From: Clostridiales bacterium
GTDB lineage: Bacteria; Bacillota; Clostridia; Christensenellales; Aristaeellaceae
NCBI GenBank assembly: GCA_004557125.1
Contig: SFET01000006.1
Location: forward strand, 25,186-89,185
Direction of reading: 5' to 3'
DNA length: 64,000 nt
The notes under the pieces are model-generated. The model worked only from the letters and a program-made list of their open reading frames with translations, ran no database searches and had not been told where the DNA came from. Below are positions 28,438-37,478 of this stretch, in pieces. Position numbers and translations under genes: made by a program. Positions within the stretch are counted from its first letter, which is position 1; each line of letters opens with the position of its first letter.

Positions 28438-29706
28438 TCAGAAGCGGTCGGTGTAGTAGCGGACATTCGCCGCCTCCATCCAGCCGTTGACTGTCTCGTT
28501 GTACTGGCTGAACTTGAGTTCCTCCTCGTAATCGGTGCGCAGCTTTTCGGCGACCTCCTCGTAGGGAACCGGGCCGCTCTGCACGTCCGACGCATAGCGC
28601 AGAATGTAGATGCCCGCGTCGGCCTGCACCGGTTCGGATACGTCGCCGATGTTTGCAAGCGCCATGGCTGCATCGCGCACCGCGTCGCCGTACATCACGC
28701 TCTTTGCGGAAATGCACATGCCCTGTTCGCCGGTGCCGCCGTACTCCTCCATCAGTGCGCCGAAGTCCTCGCCCTGGGCAAGGCGGTTCGCCGCCTCCTG
28801 CGCCCTGGGCATCAGGCTCTGGTACAGGGCGTCGATCTGATCCATGTTCTGCGTGTTGCCTGCTGCGAGCTCCGCCTGAAGGTTGGCGTATTCCTCCGCC
28901 TGCTCCGCATCGAAATCGATCAGAATCGCCTGCATGCGGCGCACGCCCTCCGGATTCCAGACTACGGTGCGCCCGGCGTCACAGTCGGCTTCATACTCCT
29001 CGTAGCTGGCGGAATAGGTCATCTCCATGCTGGTGAGCTGCTCGTCGTAGAAGGCGCGCAGCTGATCGTCGCCGATGGTCATATCCCTGGTGACATATTC
29101 ATACAGGCCGTCGCGCCAGGCCTCCTGCTCGGCGGATTGAAGCATCTCCTCGTAGGAGAGACCGTTCTCCTGCAGGTAGGCCTCCGTCTCACTGCGGACC
29201 TCCTCCTCGCTCTTGCCCTCCTCGCTGCGGAACGCCATGTAGTAGGACAGGTTCTCCTCGTACTCCTGGCGCACCTGCTCCTCCAGGGCCGCGCGGCGCT
29301 CGTCGCTGAGCTCATACACGCCGTACTCCTTCGCCTTGCTCTCCAGCAGCTTCTCCTCCACCAGGCCATTCAGGATCTCCCGCTTTGTCTCCTCCGCGTA
29401 CTGCTGAATGTCCATGCCCAGCATCTCATAGTAGGAGGCGATCATCTGGTATTCCTCGGCTGCCTCACCCACGGTCACCGTGCCGCCGTCGAACTCTGCC
29501 GCGATGGCATCGGGATCGTAGGCGTCCGCAAAGGACGCGCTCTGGGCATCCTGCTCGTCCATCAGCAGGCGCATGGCCTTCAGCTCCCGGCTCAACTGCG
29601 TCGCACGCACGGTTCCAATCACGCCCCAGATGCAGCCCAGCAGCGTGGTGCAGGCCAGCACAATGCACATCAGGCGCGTCCGCCTGTTTCTGTATCGATT
29701 TGCCAT
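28438..29706 (-). CDS. SurA/PrsA-like peptidyl-prolyl isomerase foldase, membrane-anchored
   Basis: 422 aa. N-terminal hydrophobic segment (MCIVLACTTLLGCIWGVIG) anchors it; the LLGC could be a lipobox, but hydrophobic residues continue after it, so a plain anchor is likelier. A SurA-N-type helical region (residues 70-210) is followed by a parvulin-like domain: ANRLAQGEDFGALMEEYGGT, AALANIGDVSEPVQ-like block and GIYILRYASD. Very acidic throughout. It would help exported proteins fold beyond the membrane. Preceded by its own RBS; convergent with the signal-peptidase operon. Confidence 0.8.
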   Translation of the reverse strand: MANRYRNRRTRLMCIVLACTTLLGCIWGVIGTVRATQLSRELKAMRLLMDEQDAQSASFADAYDPDAIAAEFDGGTVTVGEAAEEYQMIASYYEMLGMDIQQYAEETKREILNGLVEEKLLESKAKEYGVYELSDERRAALEEQVRQEYEENLSYYMAFRSEEGKSEEEVRSETEAYLQENGLSYEEMLQSAEQEAWRDGLYEYVTRDMTIGDDQLRAFYDEQLTSMEMTYSASYEEYEADCDAGRTVVWNPEGVRRMQAILIDFDAEQAEEYANLQAELAAGNTQNMDQIDALYQSLMPRAQEAANRLAQGEDFGALMEEYGGTGEQGMCISAKSVMYGDAVRDAAMALANIGDVSEPVQADAGIYILRYASDVQSGPVPYEEVAEKLRTDYEEELKFSQYNETVNGWMEAANVRYYTDRF

Positions 29707-29830
29707 TTCTCATCCTCCGGATATTGAATTTCCCATTGCGGGACATACCGTTCCACACAATTATAGCACAGAATTGCTTCTGTGCTATGAATTGTACTGC
29801 GATTTCATTGAATTGTTCGTTTTGGGCCGT

Positions 29831-30430
29831 TCAGGCCATCTTTTCGCCCACCAACATGCAAAGATAGGCAGCCGCAGCGTCGTAGCGAGCGTCATGGGCG
29901 TGATCGCCGCCGCCGTACCACTTCTGGCACTTTCCGGCGATGAACTCCTGGGTGAGTCCGAAGTGCTGGCACAGCTCCTCCAGCTTCGGCGGCTTGAGCA
30001 CCTTCGGGTTCTGCTTGAGAGGGATGTGGGCCTCCTCGGTGTAGTGCTTCAGCGTGCAGAAGATGGGATAGTCCGGAAATTTCACGCCGATGCGGGCGAA
30101 TTCGCTGCGAATGTAGCGCAGGTCGCCGCCGACGTCGTGGCCGATCACCAGCTTGCAGTCCTGAAAGTCGCGGTAGATTTCGTCCGCGTGATAGGCGAAC
30201 ACGTCGCCGCCGGAGAGCTTCCTCAGTTGGTACACGCCCAGGCCGTGCACCTTGCGGGCGTAGCGGTTGATGCTCTTTGCGGCGAAGTAGAAGTTCTTGC
30301 CGCGCACCTTTCGCCCCTCGATGATGAGATAGGAGAGCTGAATGATGCGGCTCGGGCGGTTGCCGTCCAGCTCCACGTCCACCGAAATCCACTTGTCCGG
30401 TTTTTTGAATAAATTCCTGAAATTGATCAC
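29831..30430 (-). CDS. DEDDh-type 3'-5' exonuclease
   Basis: 199 aa with the three exonuclease motifs: ISVDVELDGN (D-x-E), LVIGHDVGGDLRYI (motif II) and HAHDARYDAAAAYL (H-x4-D). This is the DnaQ/RNase T fold; it may trim DNA or RNA. The start is GTG 30430, overlapping the upstream aminotransferase stop as GTGA, because no ATG fits and the homology begins near KWISVDVE. Second gene of a two-gene unit. Confidence 0.85.
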   Translation of the reverse strand: MINFRNLFKKPDKWISVDVELDGNRPSRIIQLSYLIIEGRKVRGKNFYFAAKSINRYARKVHGLGVYQLRKLSGGDVFAYHADEIYRDFQDCKLVIGHDVGGDLRYIRSEFARIGVKFPDYPIFCTLKHYTEEAHIPLKQNPKVLKPPKLEELCQHFGLTQEFIAGKCQKWYGGGDHAHDARYDAAAAYLCMLVGEKMA

Positions 30431-31614
30431 GCGTTCATACTCCGTACCATTTTTTCGATTCGCTTCAGCGCATCCTCCACATTGGCCCGACGGGTGGCGA
30501 GATTGAAGCGGAAGTAGCCACGGCCGGCCTCCGCGCCGTAATCCATGCCGCTGTTCAGAGCGACGCCGGCCTCCTCCACCAGCCTGCGGAAGAATTCCTC
30601 GTGGGAAACGCCCACGTCCCGGCAGTCCAGCCACATCAGGTAGGTGCCCTCCTGGGGCTGACAGTGAATCTGCGGAATGCGGCTGCGGATGAAGTCCACG
30701 GCAAAGTCCCGGTTCTCCCGGATGTACTCCACCACCGCGTCCATCCACTCGTCGCCCTGGTTGTAGGCGGCGGTCTGGGCGATGGCGCCGAAGATGTTCG
30801 GCGTGCCCGCATGTGCGCGGTCAATCTCTGCGCGCAGCTTCTCCCGCAGCGCAGCGTCCCGCACGATTGCCGAGGACTGGCGCAGTCCAGCCAGGTTGAA
30901 GGACTTGGTGGCCGAGGTGAGCATCACGCAGCGGTCGCTGCCATCCAGACTCAGAATGCGGGTATGGGGCGTCGGTCCGAGGTTGAAATCGGCGTGGATC
31001 TCGTCCGCAATGATGATCACGCCGAAGCGCGCCGCCAGATCCACCAGGCGCTGCAGCTCCTCGCGCCGCCAGACGCGCCCCACCGGGTTGTGGGGATTGC
31101 AGAGGATCATCATCTTTGCGCCGGCGGCGAACTGCTTCTCCAGCAGATCAAAGTCCATCTCCCAGCCGGACGCCGTGCGCAGGAGCGGATTCTCCACCAG
31201 TGTGCGCTCAAACAGTTGAATTGCCCGGTAGAACGGGCCGTAGACCGGCGGCTGGATCACGATGGCGTCGCCGGGCTCGGTCATGGCGCGCACGCAGAAG
31301 AAGATGCTGTCCACCACGCCGGGGCTGTACAGAATCCAGTCCGCCTCCACGTCCAGGCCGTAGCGGCGCTTCAGCCAGCCCTGCTCCGCGCGCTTTTCCT
31401 CGGCGGAATTCTCCGTGTAGCCGTAGATCGCGTGCTCCGCGCGCTTTGCAATGGCCTCGGCCACTGCGGGCGCCGTGCGGAAGTCCATGTCCGCCACCCA
31501 CATGGGCAGCAGATCGGCGCGGCCGAAGTTCTCCTGACATCGATCCCATTTTTCGCAGTTCGTGCCCCTGCGGTCCACCTCTGCATCCAGATACTCCCGA
31601 TAAAAGCGGTTCAT
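30427..31614 (-). CDS. PatB/MalY-type PLP-dependent C-S lyase (aminotransferase fold)
   Basis: 395 aa, MNRFYREYLDAEVDRRGTNC. Family marks: WVADMDFRTAPAVAEAI, YGYTENSAEE, NPHNPVGRVW, IIADEIHADF and the PLP lysine in SATKSFNLAGL. It probably cleaves cystathionine or cysteine conjugates (cystathionine beta-lyase activity), feeding methionine synthesis, though members also act as regulators. ATG 31614 is chosen for its GGGAGG and for family alignment. Confidence 0.92.
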   Translation of the reverse strand: MNRFYREYLDAEVDRRGTNCEKWDRCQENFGRADLLPMWVADMDFRTAPAVAEAIAKRAEHAIYGYTENSAEEKRAEQGWLKRRYGLDVEADWILYSPGVVDSIFFCVRAMTEPGDAIVIQPPVYGPFYRAIQLFERTLVENPLLRTASGWEMDFDLLEKQFAAGAKMMILCNPHNPVGRVWRREELQRLVDLAARFGVIIIADEIHADFNLGPTPHTRILSLDGSDRCVMLTSATKSFNLAGLRQSSAIVRDAALREKLRAEIDRAHAGTPNIFGAIAQTAAYNQGDEWMDAVVEYIRENRDFAVDFIRSRIPQIHCQPQEGTYLMWLDCRDVGVSHEEFFRRLVEEAGVALNSGMDYGAEAGRGYFRFNLATRRANVEDALKRIEKMVRSMNA

Positions 31615-31644
31615 TGTAAGGCCTCCCATGTGCTCATCTGTTCT

Positions 31645-31673
31645 ATTATACGACGGATGTGAAAAATATGCAA
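31645..31673 (-). promoter_or_regulatory. Promoter of the C-S lyase/exonuclease unit
   Basis: Minus-strand TTGCAT (31668-31673), 17-base spacer, TATAAT (31645-31650), 31 bases before the start. Confidence 0.75.
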
Positions 31674-31811
31674 GCAAACTTATTCAAAACATAAATGTAA
31701 CTTCCCTTTTATGCCTGAAATGTATCGCAAAACCAGCAAAATCCATGCCCTTCTATACGCGCAGAGCCTTCGTCCGGCAGGATCACACAGCCCTTCCCAC
31801 GCGCCAAAAAC

Positions 31812-31847
31812 GCAAAACAGGGGTGCAAACATCGGTTTGCACCCCTG
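31812..31847 (-). terminator. Terminator of the deoD operon
   Basis: CAGGGGTGCAAAC and GTTTGCACCCCTG form a 13-bp stem with a 4-base loop, followed on the minus strand by TTTTGCG. Confidence 0.85.
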
Positions 31848-31860
31848 AACGAAGCGTTTT

Positions 31861-32577
31861 TCAGGCGATTTCCAGCGCGATTTCCATCATCTTGGTGAAG
31901 GTGTTCTGACGGTCCTCCGCCGGAAGCGCCTCGCCGGTGACGATACTGTCCGAGATGGTCAGCAGTGCCAGCGCGTTCTTGCCCGCAGCCGCCGCGTTCA
32001 GATACAGCGCATAGGCCTCCATCTCCACGCAGAGCACGCCCAGCTTCATCAGCTTGTGGGAGGCGCTCTCGTAGCCGCCCTGCTCGTAGAAGCAGTCGCT
32101 GGAGAACACCGGTCCGGGCACGATGGGCTGGCCCAGCTTCTTGGCAGCCTCCACCGCCCTGGTCAGCAGCTCGTAGGAGCAGCAGGGCGCCAGCGTGCCG
32201 TCAAAGCCGAACTGGTAGCCGTAGTTGGAGGTGGTGTAGGCGCTCATGCCGGCCACGATGTCGCGCAGCTTCAGCTTGTCGCTCATCGCACCTGCGGAGC
32301 CCACGCGGATGATGTTTTCCACGCCGTAGTAGTTGTACAGCTCGTAGGAATAGATGCCGATGGAGGGCATACCCATGCCGGAGGCCATCACCGAGACGCG
32401 CTTGCCCTTGTATTCCCCGGTGTAGCCCTGCACGCCGCGCACATTGTTCACCAGCTGCGCGTTCTCGAGGTAGTGCTCCGCAATGTACTTCGCGCGCAGC
32501 GGATCGCCGGGCATCAGTACGGTCCTTGCAAAGTCCCCTTCCTTTGCGTTGATGTGGGGGGTGGGAATGTTGCTCAT
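31861..32577 (-). CDS. deoD: Purine-nucleoside phosphorylase, DeoD type
   Basis: 238 aa. MSNIPTPHINAKEGDFARTV, MPGDPLRAKYIAE, MASGMGMPSIGIYSYEL, IRVGSAGAM and VEMEAYALY are canonical for the trimeric/hexameric 6-oxopurine phosphorylase. It releases purine bases and (deoxy)ribose-1-phosphate for salvage. Last gene of a long minus-strand operon, 33 bases after a small membrane-protein gene, and followed by a strong terminator. Confidence 0.97.
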   Translation of the reverse strand: MSNIPTPHINAKEGDFARTVLMPGDPLRAKYIAEHYLENAQLVNNVRGVQGYTGEYKGKRVSVMASGMGMPSIGIYSYELYNYYGVENIIRVGSAGAMSDKLKLRDIVAGMSAYTTSNYGYQFGFDGTLAPCCSYELLTRAVEAAKKLGQPIVPGPVFSSDCFYEQGGYESASHKLMKLGVLCVEMEAYALYLNAAAAGKNALALLTISDSIVTGEALPAEDRQNTFTKMMEIALEIA

Positions 32578-32610
32578 ATCTTTCCTCCTATTTCCTGCGT
32601 AATTCGTTGA

Positions 32611-32775
32611 CTATTGAAATCGAAAGGTATCCGAGACGAAGGACGCAAACGCCTCCACAAAGCCCAGATCATGGGTGTGCATGCGCAGAATCGTGCCCGC
32701 AATCAGCAGCGCGATGACCAGCGCGCCCGCCACGGCCAGGCTTATGAGCGTCGCCTTCTTTCCACTTCTTCGCAT
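32611..32775 (-). CDS. Small single-pass membrane protein
   Basis: 54 aa. A basic start MRRSGKKATL is followed by one membrane helix (ISLAVAGALVIALLIAGTIL) and a 20-residue tail. It overlaps the end of the preceding small gene by 34 bases in another frame. The RBS (GAGG) is rather far from the ATG. Unknown function. The overlap and compact hydrophobic design support a real gene moderately. Confidence 0.5.
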   Translation of the reverse strand: MRRSGKKATLISLAVAGALVIALLIAGTILRMHTHDLGFVEAFASFVSDTFRFQ

Positions 32776-32951
32776 TGTATCGGTATTTCCTCTTTCTCCG
32801 GGATCGGCGCGTGCACCGCGTACAGCCGCGCCATGTTCTCCTCCGCATCCGGATCGTCCACCGGCAGCGCGGGCACGAGGCCCGTGCATTCGGTTGCGCT
32901 GGCCACAAACTCCCGCTCCTCAAAGCTGCTCTCCGGGCGCTGACCTTCCAT
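32742..32951 (-). CDS. Small acidic conserved-looking protein
   Basis: 69 aa, MEGQRPESSFEEREFVASAT, containing ECTGLVPALPVDDPDAEENM and ending in a basic tail ERRRRS. A strong AGGGAGG lies 7 bases before the ATG. The TECTGLxPxxP stretch recalls short conserved Clostridial proteins of unknown role. It is in the hslO-deoD operon between the zinc-ribbon/TPR gene and the membrane peptide. Confidence 0.6.
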   Translation of the reverse strand: MEGQRPESSFEEREFVASATECTGLVPALPVDDPDAEENMARLYAVHAPIPEKEEIPIQCEEVERRRRS

Positions 32952-33009
32952 CGCAATTCCTCCCTTCGGACTCAGCTTGTCCAGAGGGACGATTTGCCAT
33001 GCTTCCAGC

Positions 33010-34020
33010 TTATTCCAGCTTCAGCGATTCCGCTCCCGTGCGCTGATAACCCATGCGCACCAGCTCGGTGATCTCCCAGGGCCGGCTCTCGGCGTCTGGA
33101 TAGAGGATCAGCATCTCCTCGTAGGGCTCGGGGTTGTCCGGATCCAGGTCCACGCACTTCTTCAGCATGGCTGCGGCGGAATCGATCTTGTCCGCCTCGT
33201 AGTAGGCCACCATGGCGCTGTGGGCGTACTCATAATTGTCCGGATCCCGTTCGAAGGCGCGCTCGTAGTACCGGGCCGCCAGCAGATCCGAATCCTTCTG
33301 GTAGGCGTCGTAGCCCAGATCCGCATAGGCCTCCGCCGACCAGGCGAGGTTCACCTGGGCCAGCACCAGCTGTCCCTTCGGGGAGATCGCCCAGGCCGCG
33401 CACACCACCAGCAAGATCAGCATCAGGATCAGCGCCACGATGCCCCGGATGTGTCGCTGGAAGAAGCCGCCGGACTCCCGCTCCTCGTAGTCGAAGTCGT
33501 CCCCGTAGTCGTCCTCGTAGCCTTCGTCCAGGTCGTAGTCGTCCTCCTGATCGCCGCCGTCCAGGAAGATGTCGTCCATATCCATCTCCTTCACCGGAAT
33601 GAAGGTGTTGGCGCTGCGCTTGCGCTCGTTCACCGGGCGCTTTGCCACGGGGCGGCGCTTCGGCGGCGCAGGCTCGGGCGCATCCTCCACGCGCGGCGCT
33701 TCCTCAGGTTCAGGCGCAGGTGCAGGCTCCGGCTCTGGATCCGGCGCGTCAAAGTCGAAGCGCAGCGGAACAAACTCCTCCACCGGCGCAGCTTCCTCAG
33801 GTGCGCGCTGCTCTGCCGGCGCATCCTCCGCCCCGAACGGGCTTTCCGGCGCAGTTCTTCCCTGCACATCCTCGCTCCTCCGCACAGGTTCCGCCTGCCG
33901 CTGCTCCTTCGGCGCGGCCGTCGAAGCCTCGTCCTGATCGGGAATGACGATCGGCGAGCCGCAAAAGGGGCAAAACAGCATGTTGTCCATCACCTTTTTG
34001 CCGCATTGTCCACAATACAT
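33010..34020 (-). CDS. Membrane protein with N-terminal zinc ribbon and C-terminal TPR-like repeats
   Basis: 336 aa. MYCGQCGKKVMDNMLFCPFCG is a two-CxxC zinc ribbon. A long Pro/Glu/Ala-rich and Asp-rich linker (about 30-185) leads to one membrane helix (GIVALILMLILLVVCAAWAI). The C-terminal part (YADLGYDAYQKDSDLLAARY ... AAAMLKKCVDLDPDNPEPYE) has TPR-type repeats and lies on the other side of the membrane. ATG 34020 has GGGAGG. Function unknown; a scaffold is likely. Next to two further repeat proteins in the same operon. Confidence 0.75.
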   Translation of the reverse strand: MYCGQCGKKVMDNMLFCPFCGSPIVIPDQDEASTAAPKEQRQAEPVRRSEDVQGRTAPESPFGAEDAPAEQRAPEEAAPVEEFVPLRFDFDAPDPEPEPAPAPEPEEAPRVEDAPEPAPPKRRPVAKRPVNERKRSANTFIPVKEMDMDDIFLDGGDQEDDYDLDEGYEDDYGDDFDYEERESGGFFQRHIRGIVALILMLILLVVCAAWAISPKGQLVLAQVNLAWSAEAYADLGYDAYQKDSDLLAARYYERAFERDPDNYEYAHSAMVAYYEADKIDSAAAMLKKCVDLDPDNPEPYEEMLILYPDAESRPWEITELVRMGYQRTGAESLKLE

Positions 34021-34049
34021 CCCGCTTCCTCCCTGTCTCTTGAAATGGT

Positions 34050-34868
34050 TCAAAGATTGCGAAGCGCCTCGAAGTCCGGGTCGCCGTAGAAGCTGCGATC
34101 CTCCCCCGCGTCTCCGCCCAGCGCCTCCACGGCGTCGCGCAGTTCAATGTAGTCCAGATACCGCAAGTCGAACAGGCCCAGCATTTCCTTCAGCGGCTCC
34201 AGCGCCCGGGGATCGCCCAGCTTGGCCAGCAGCGATGCGTTCAGCGCGCGCTGCTCCGGCTGGTTCTTCAGGCGGCGGATCAGATAATCACATATGCGCG
34301 CGTCCCCGGGGAAATTGCAGCACACGTCCAGAATCAGCGTCTGCGCGTGAGCGGGCGCCGTCTCATAGGCGTCCAGCAGCCGCGCAGCGGTGGCTGCATC
34401 CCGGCCGGCGAGCACATCCGCAGCCAGATCGCTCAGCTCGCTCTGCTCCTGGGCCCCGGCGACCAGGGTGATCAGCGCATCGTCCACGCCGCGGTCACCG
34501 ATGTCCCGCAGCATGCCCATGGCCTCCGCGCGCAGATCCTCGCTTCGACCCTCGTCGGCGACGATCTCCCGAAGCAGCGGCGCACATTCGCCGCCCAACT
34601 CCACAATGCGCGCATACAGCGGTTCCGGCAGGTTGATGCTGCTGGCAAAATAACCCTCCATCAGCCCGATCAGCGCCTCCGGGTCTGCGCAGTCGCGGAA
34701 GTAGTTCGCAGGAGCCTTGCCGTCCAGCCATTCCGCCGGAGTGGAGACCCACTCCTCCATCATGCTGTTGTAGCTGTTCTCCACCTGCTCCTCAGTCAGT
34801 CCCGGGTGCGCCGCCATCCACTTGCGGGCAAATTCGAAAAATTTCGCATCGAAATCAATGATCTTCAT
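34050..34868 (-). CDS. HEAT-like repeat protein
   Basis: 272 aa, MKIIDFDAKFFEFARKWMAA. The middle and end show helical repeats such as ECAPLLREIVADEGRSEDLR, AEAMGMLRDIGDRGVDDAL and ALNASLLAKLGDPRALEPLK, typical of HEAT/PBS-lyase-like arrays. No catalytic motif. Its start overlaps the end of the TPR gene by 14 bases. Probably a cytosolic protein-protein adaptor; specific function unknown. Confidence 0.7.
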   Translation of the reverse strand: MKIIDFDAKFFEFARKWMAAHPGLTEEQVENSYNSMMEEWVSTPAEWLDGKAPANYFRDCADPEALIGLMEGYFASSINLPEPLYARIVELGGECAPLLREIVADEGRSEDLRAEAMGMLRDIGDRGVDDALITLVAGAQEQSELSDLAADVLAGRDAATAARLLDAYETAPAHAQTLILDVCCNFPGDARICDYLIRRLKNQPEQRALNASLLAKLGDPRALEPLKEMLGLFDLRYLDYIELRDAVEALGGDAGEDRSFYGDPDFEALRNL

Positions 34869-36558
34869 GATCCTTCGTTCCTCCGTAACGCTCCAGCACA
34901 GCAGCCATGTGGCGGGCATAGTACACCATGCGCCGCTCCCTGCATTCGAACTGCTTCGCCAGCTTCTTCACAGAGACGTGCATGCCGTGCTGCAGCAGGT
35001 AGTTCCACGCCAGCGCCGCAGCGGCCTCCTGAGTGCGCACCAGCGGATCGCGCTCCCCGCGCTCGGCTTCCCGATAGCCGCGCCAGATCAGCGCCAGCGC
35101 ACTGAGCGCCTCCACACCGTAATCCTGGGAGAGCACATCGCCCGCAAAGCGCACCAGCTGACGCTCGCCCACCGGCATGCCGGCCAGCACATCCTCGGCC
35201 TCCGGCAGCAATCCGTCGCGCATGTCCATGTCCGGTGGCATCAGTCGGCGCAGATCCGCGCCCCGCAGCTTCAAAAACAGCATGCCGTGCAGCTTCACGG
35301 CCATCGGCACGTCGCCCCGGTAGAACAACTCCCGCAGGGTGCTCTCGGATTCGGCGTCCCCTGCGGCGGCGATCACCATGATGGCAGCGCGCCCGCAGTT
35401 TTCGTTGCCGGTGCCCACCGCCCAGATCAGAAGCGTGCGGAAATCCCGATCCGTCCGCCACAGCTCCACCGCGCGCTCCAGGCCCTCGCCCAGCTTTCCG
35501 GCGATCTCCAGCAGCCGCCTGCGGTACTCCTCCGCCGGGACCTCGTAGATCAATTCCGGCCGAATACCGCTCAGACCGCCCTGCGCCGCAAGCTGCTGAT
35601 AGTAGCGCGCCACGCTGTCCTCGGGATCGATGCGCAGAATCCGCAGCCAGAAGCGCTCCACCTGCGCATCCTCCGCACCGGTTCGGTGCAGCAGCACGGC
35701 CCGCATGTGCAGAAGGCCCTTGTCGTGGGGCGTCTCCTGAAGGGCCAGCCGCACCGCCTCCGCAGCCTCGGCGTGCATGCCCAGCTCCGCCAGAGCAAAG
35801 ATCATCAGCCGCAGCTCCACACCCTCCGGACGCAGCGCAATGGCCCGCTCGGCCAGGTTCCGCGCGCCGGATGCATCGCCGCACAGGTGCAGCACCTGCG
35901 CCGCCGCACACAGCGTGCGCGCGCTGGGATCCGACTCCTCCACGCTCCGATGTGCCTGTTCCAGCGCCTGGGCATCCTGACCGTCCATGCGCAGCGCCAT
36001 GGCGTACAGCGCGCGCATCTCCGGCTGATTCGCATCCATTTCCAGGCTGCGCTCAAAGAGCCGGCGCGCCTTTTCCACGTCGTCCTCCCGCAGCGCATCG
36101 CAGGCCTTGATGGCGATCTGCGCCGCACGTCCCCGCCGGCGGTCCAGCGGCCGGCGCAGCGCGTCGTAGAGACTGATCTCCTCCGAGAGGTCGATGGCGT
36201 CCTCCACATACTCCCCGCCGCGGGCGTGGCTGCGGTACAGCGACAGCGCCCGCCGTGCGGAGTCCATCTCGTTGCGGCCCAGCTGATTCAGCGCCAGGCC
36301 GTAGTAGCACTCCGCGGGGGCATCCTGCTCGGTCAGCAGATCCAGCAGGATGCGGTTGGACTGCTCGTGACAGCCCATCTCGCAGTACATCTCCGCAAGG
36401 TCCAGCCGGTACTCCCGGTTCTCCGGCGAGTGCTCCACCGCATTGCGCATCAGCTCCAGCGCATCCACGTAATTGTTGTCCCGGCGGTTCTTCATGGCGC
36501 GGTGATGTACATAGGCCGCGCTGCGATCGATGGAAACAACCTTGGGGTTATACTTCAT
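34855..36558 (-). CDS. TPR-repeat protein
   Basis: 567 aa. The first half consists of TPR units (YVDALELMRNAVEHSPENRE, RLDLAEMYCEMGCHEQSNRI, ARRLFERSLEMDANQPEMRA, ARNLAERAIALRPEGVELRL). The second half (from about 330) is a different helical region ending in KKLAKQFECRERRMVYYARH. Its ATG overlaps the hslO stop (ATGA at 36555-36558). No signal peptide. Unknown function; co-transcribed with hslO. Confidence 0.75.
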   Translation of the reverse strand: MKYNPKVVSIDRSAAYVHHRAMKNRRDNNYVDALELMRNAVEHSPENREYRLDLAEMYCEMGCHEQSNRILLDLLTEQDAPAECYYGLALNQLGRNEMDSARRALSLYRSHARGGEYVEDAIDLSEEISLYDALRRPLDRRRGRAAQIAIKACDALREDDVEKARRLFERSLEMDANQPEMRALYAMALRMDGQDAQALEQAHRSVEESDPSARTLCAAAQVLHLCGDASGARNLAERAIALRPEGVELRLMIFALAELGMHAEAAEAVRLALQETPHDKGLLHMRAVLLHRTGAEDAQVERFWLRILRIDPEDSVARYYQQLAAQGGLSGIRPELIYEVPAEEYRRRLLEIAGKLGEGLERAVELWRTDRDFRTLLIWAVGTGNENCGRAAIMVIAAAGDAESESTLRELFYRGDVPMAVKLHGMLFLKLRGADLRRLMPPDMDMRDGLLPEAEDVLAGMPVGERQLVRFAGDVLSQDYGVEALSALALIWRGYREAERGERDPLVRTQEAAAALAWNYLLQHGMHVSVKKLAKQFECRERRMVYYARHMAAVLERYGGTKDHEDH

Positions 36559-37454
36559 TGATCCTCCCGAATTGTCGCCGCTTCCAGCAGCAGCTTGAGA
36601 TCCTCCGCGCTGAATTTGTAGCGCTTGTTGCAGAAGTGGCAGTCCACCTGCGCGCCATGCTGAGTTTCGATCATGTCCCGAAGCTCATCTGCGCCCAGGG
36701 TCACCAGCATGCGCTCAATGCGCTCCTGGCTGCAGTCGCACTGATAGCGGGGCACGCGCTTTTCCAGCACCTTCGGCTCCAGATGCAGCAGCAGCTGATT
36801 CACCGCTCCCTCCAAATGGTATTCCTGCATCGTAGCGGAAATATCCATGAACATGCCCGCGCTGTGCTCCACCGACGCGATGGCGGCCTCGGTGGCGTTG
36901 GGCATCATCTGAATGATCAGGCCGCCGGCGGAGACCACATGGTCGTCGTCCACCAGCACACCCAGGCTCACCAGCGACGGGGTCTGCTCGGAGGCGGTGA
37001 AGTACATGGCGAAGTCCTCGGCGATCTCGCCGGAGACCAGGTTCACCTGGCCCACGTAGGGCTCCTTCAGGCCGAGATCCTTGATGACGGTCATCTTGCC
37101 ATCCCTGCCCACCGCCGCGCCAACCGGCAGCTTCTTGCCCGTGCGGGGCAGATCGATGCCGGGGTTGTCCACGTAGCCCTTCACGCTCAGATCGCCGTGG
37201 GCCACGGCCAGCACCGTGCCGATGGGGCCGCCGCCCTTGATCTGCACGCTTACGGACTCCTTGTCGTTCTTCAGCATGCTGCCCATCATGGCCGCACAGG
37301 TCAGCGTGCGCCCCAGCGCCGCCGTGGCGATGCGGGAGAGGTGATGGGTGTCCATGGCCTTCTGTACCAGAGCCGTGCTCTCGATCAATATGGCCCGGGC
37401 CTGGCCGTCCATCAGGGAAATATCATATATGCCGTCGCGATTCATAACGTCCAT
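36555..37454 (-). CDS. hslO: Hsp33 redox-regulated holdase chaperone
   Basis: 299 aa. ALGRTLTCAAMMGSMLK, IKGGGPIGTVLAVAHGDLSV and GYVDNPGIDLP are the Hsp33 core. The C-terminal zinc/redox switch is intact: CDCS, then VDCHFCNKRY (CxC ... CxxC). Oxidation of these cysteines unfolds the linker and activates holding of unfolded proteins. AAGGAG lies 8 bases before the ATG. It follows a SAM methyltransferase gene by 24 bases. Confidence 0.96.
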   Translation of the reverse strand: MDVMNRDGIYDISLMDGQARAILIESTALVQKAMDTHHLSRIATAALGRTLTCAAMMGSMLKNDKESVSVQIKGGGPIGTVLAVAHGDLSVKGYVDNPGIDLPRTGKKLPVGAAVGRDGKMTVIKDLGLKEPYVGQVNLVSGEIAEDFAMYFTASEQTPSLVSLGVLVDDDHVVSAGGLIIQMMPNATEAAIASVEHSAGMFMDISATMQEYHLEGAVNQLLLHLEPKVLEKRVPRYQCDCSQERIERMLVTLGADELRDMIETQHGAQVDCHFCNKRYKFSAEDLKLLLEAATIREDQ

Positions 37455-37478
37455 TTTCTTTGCTCCTTGTATCCAACT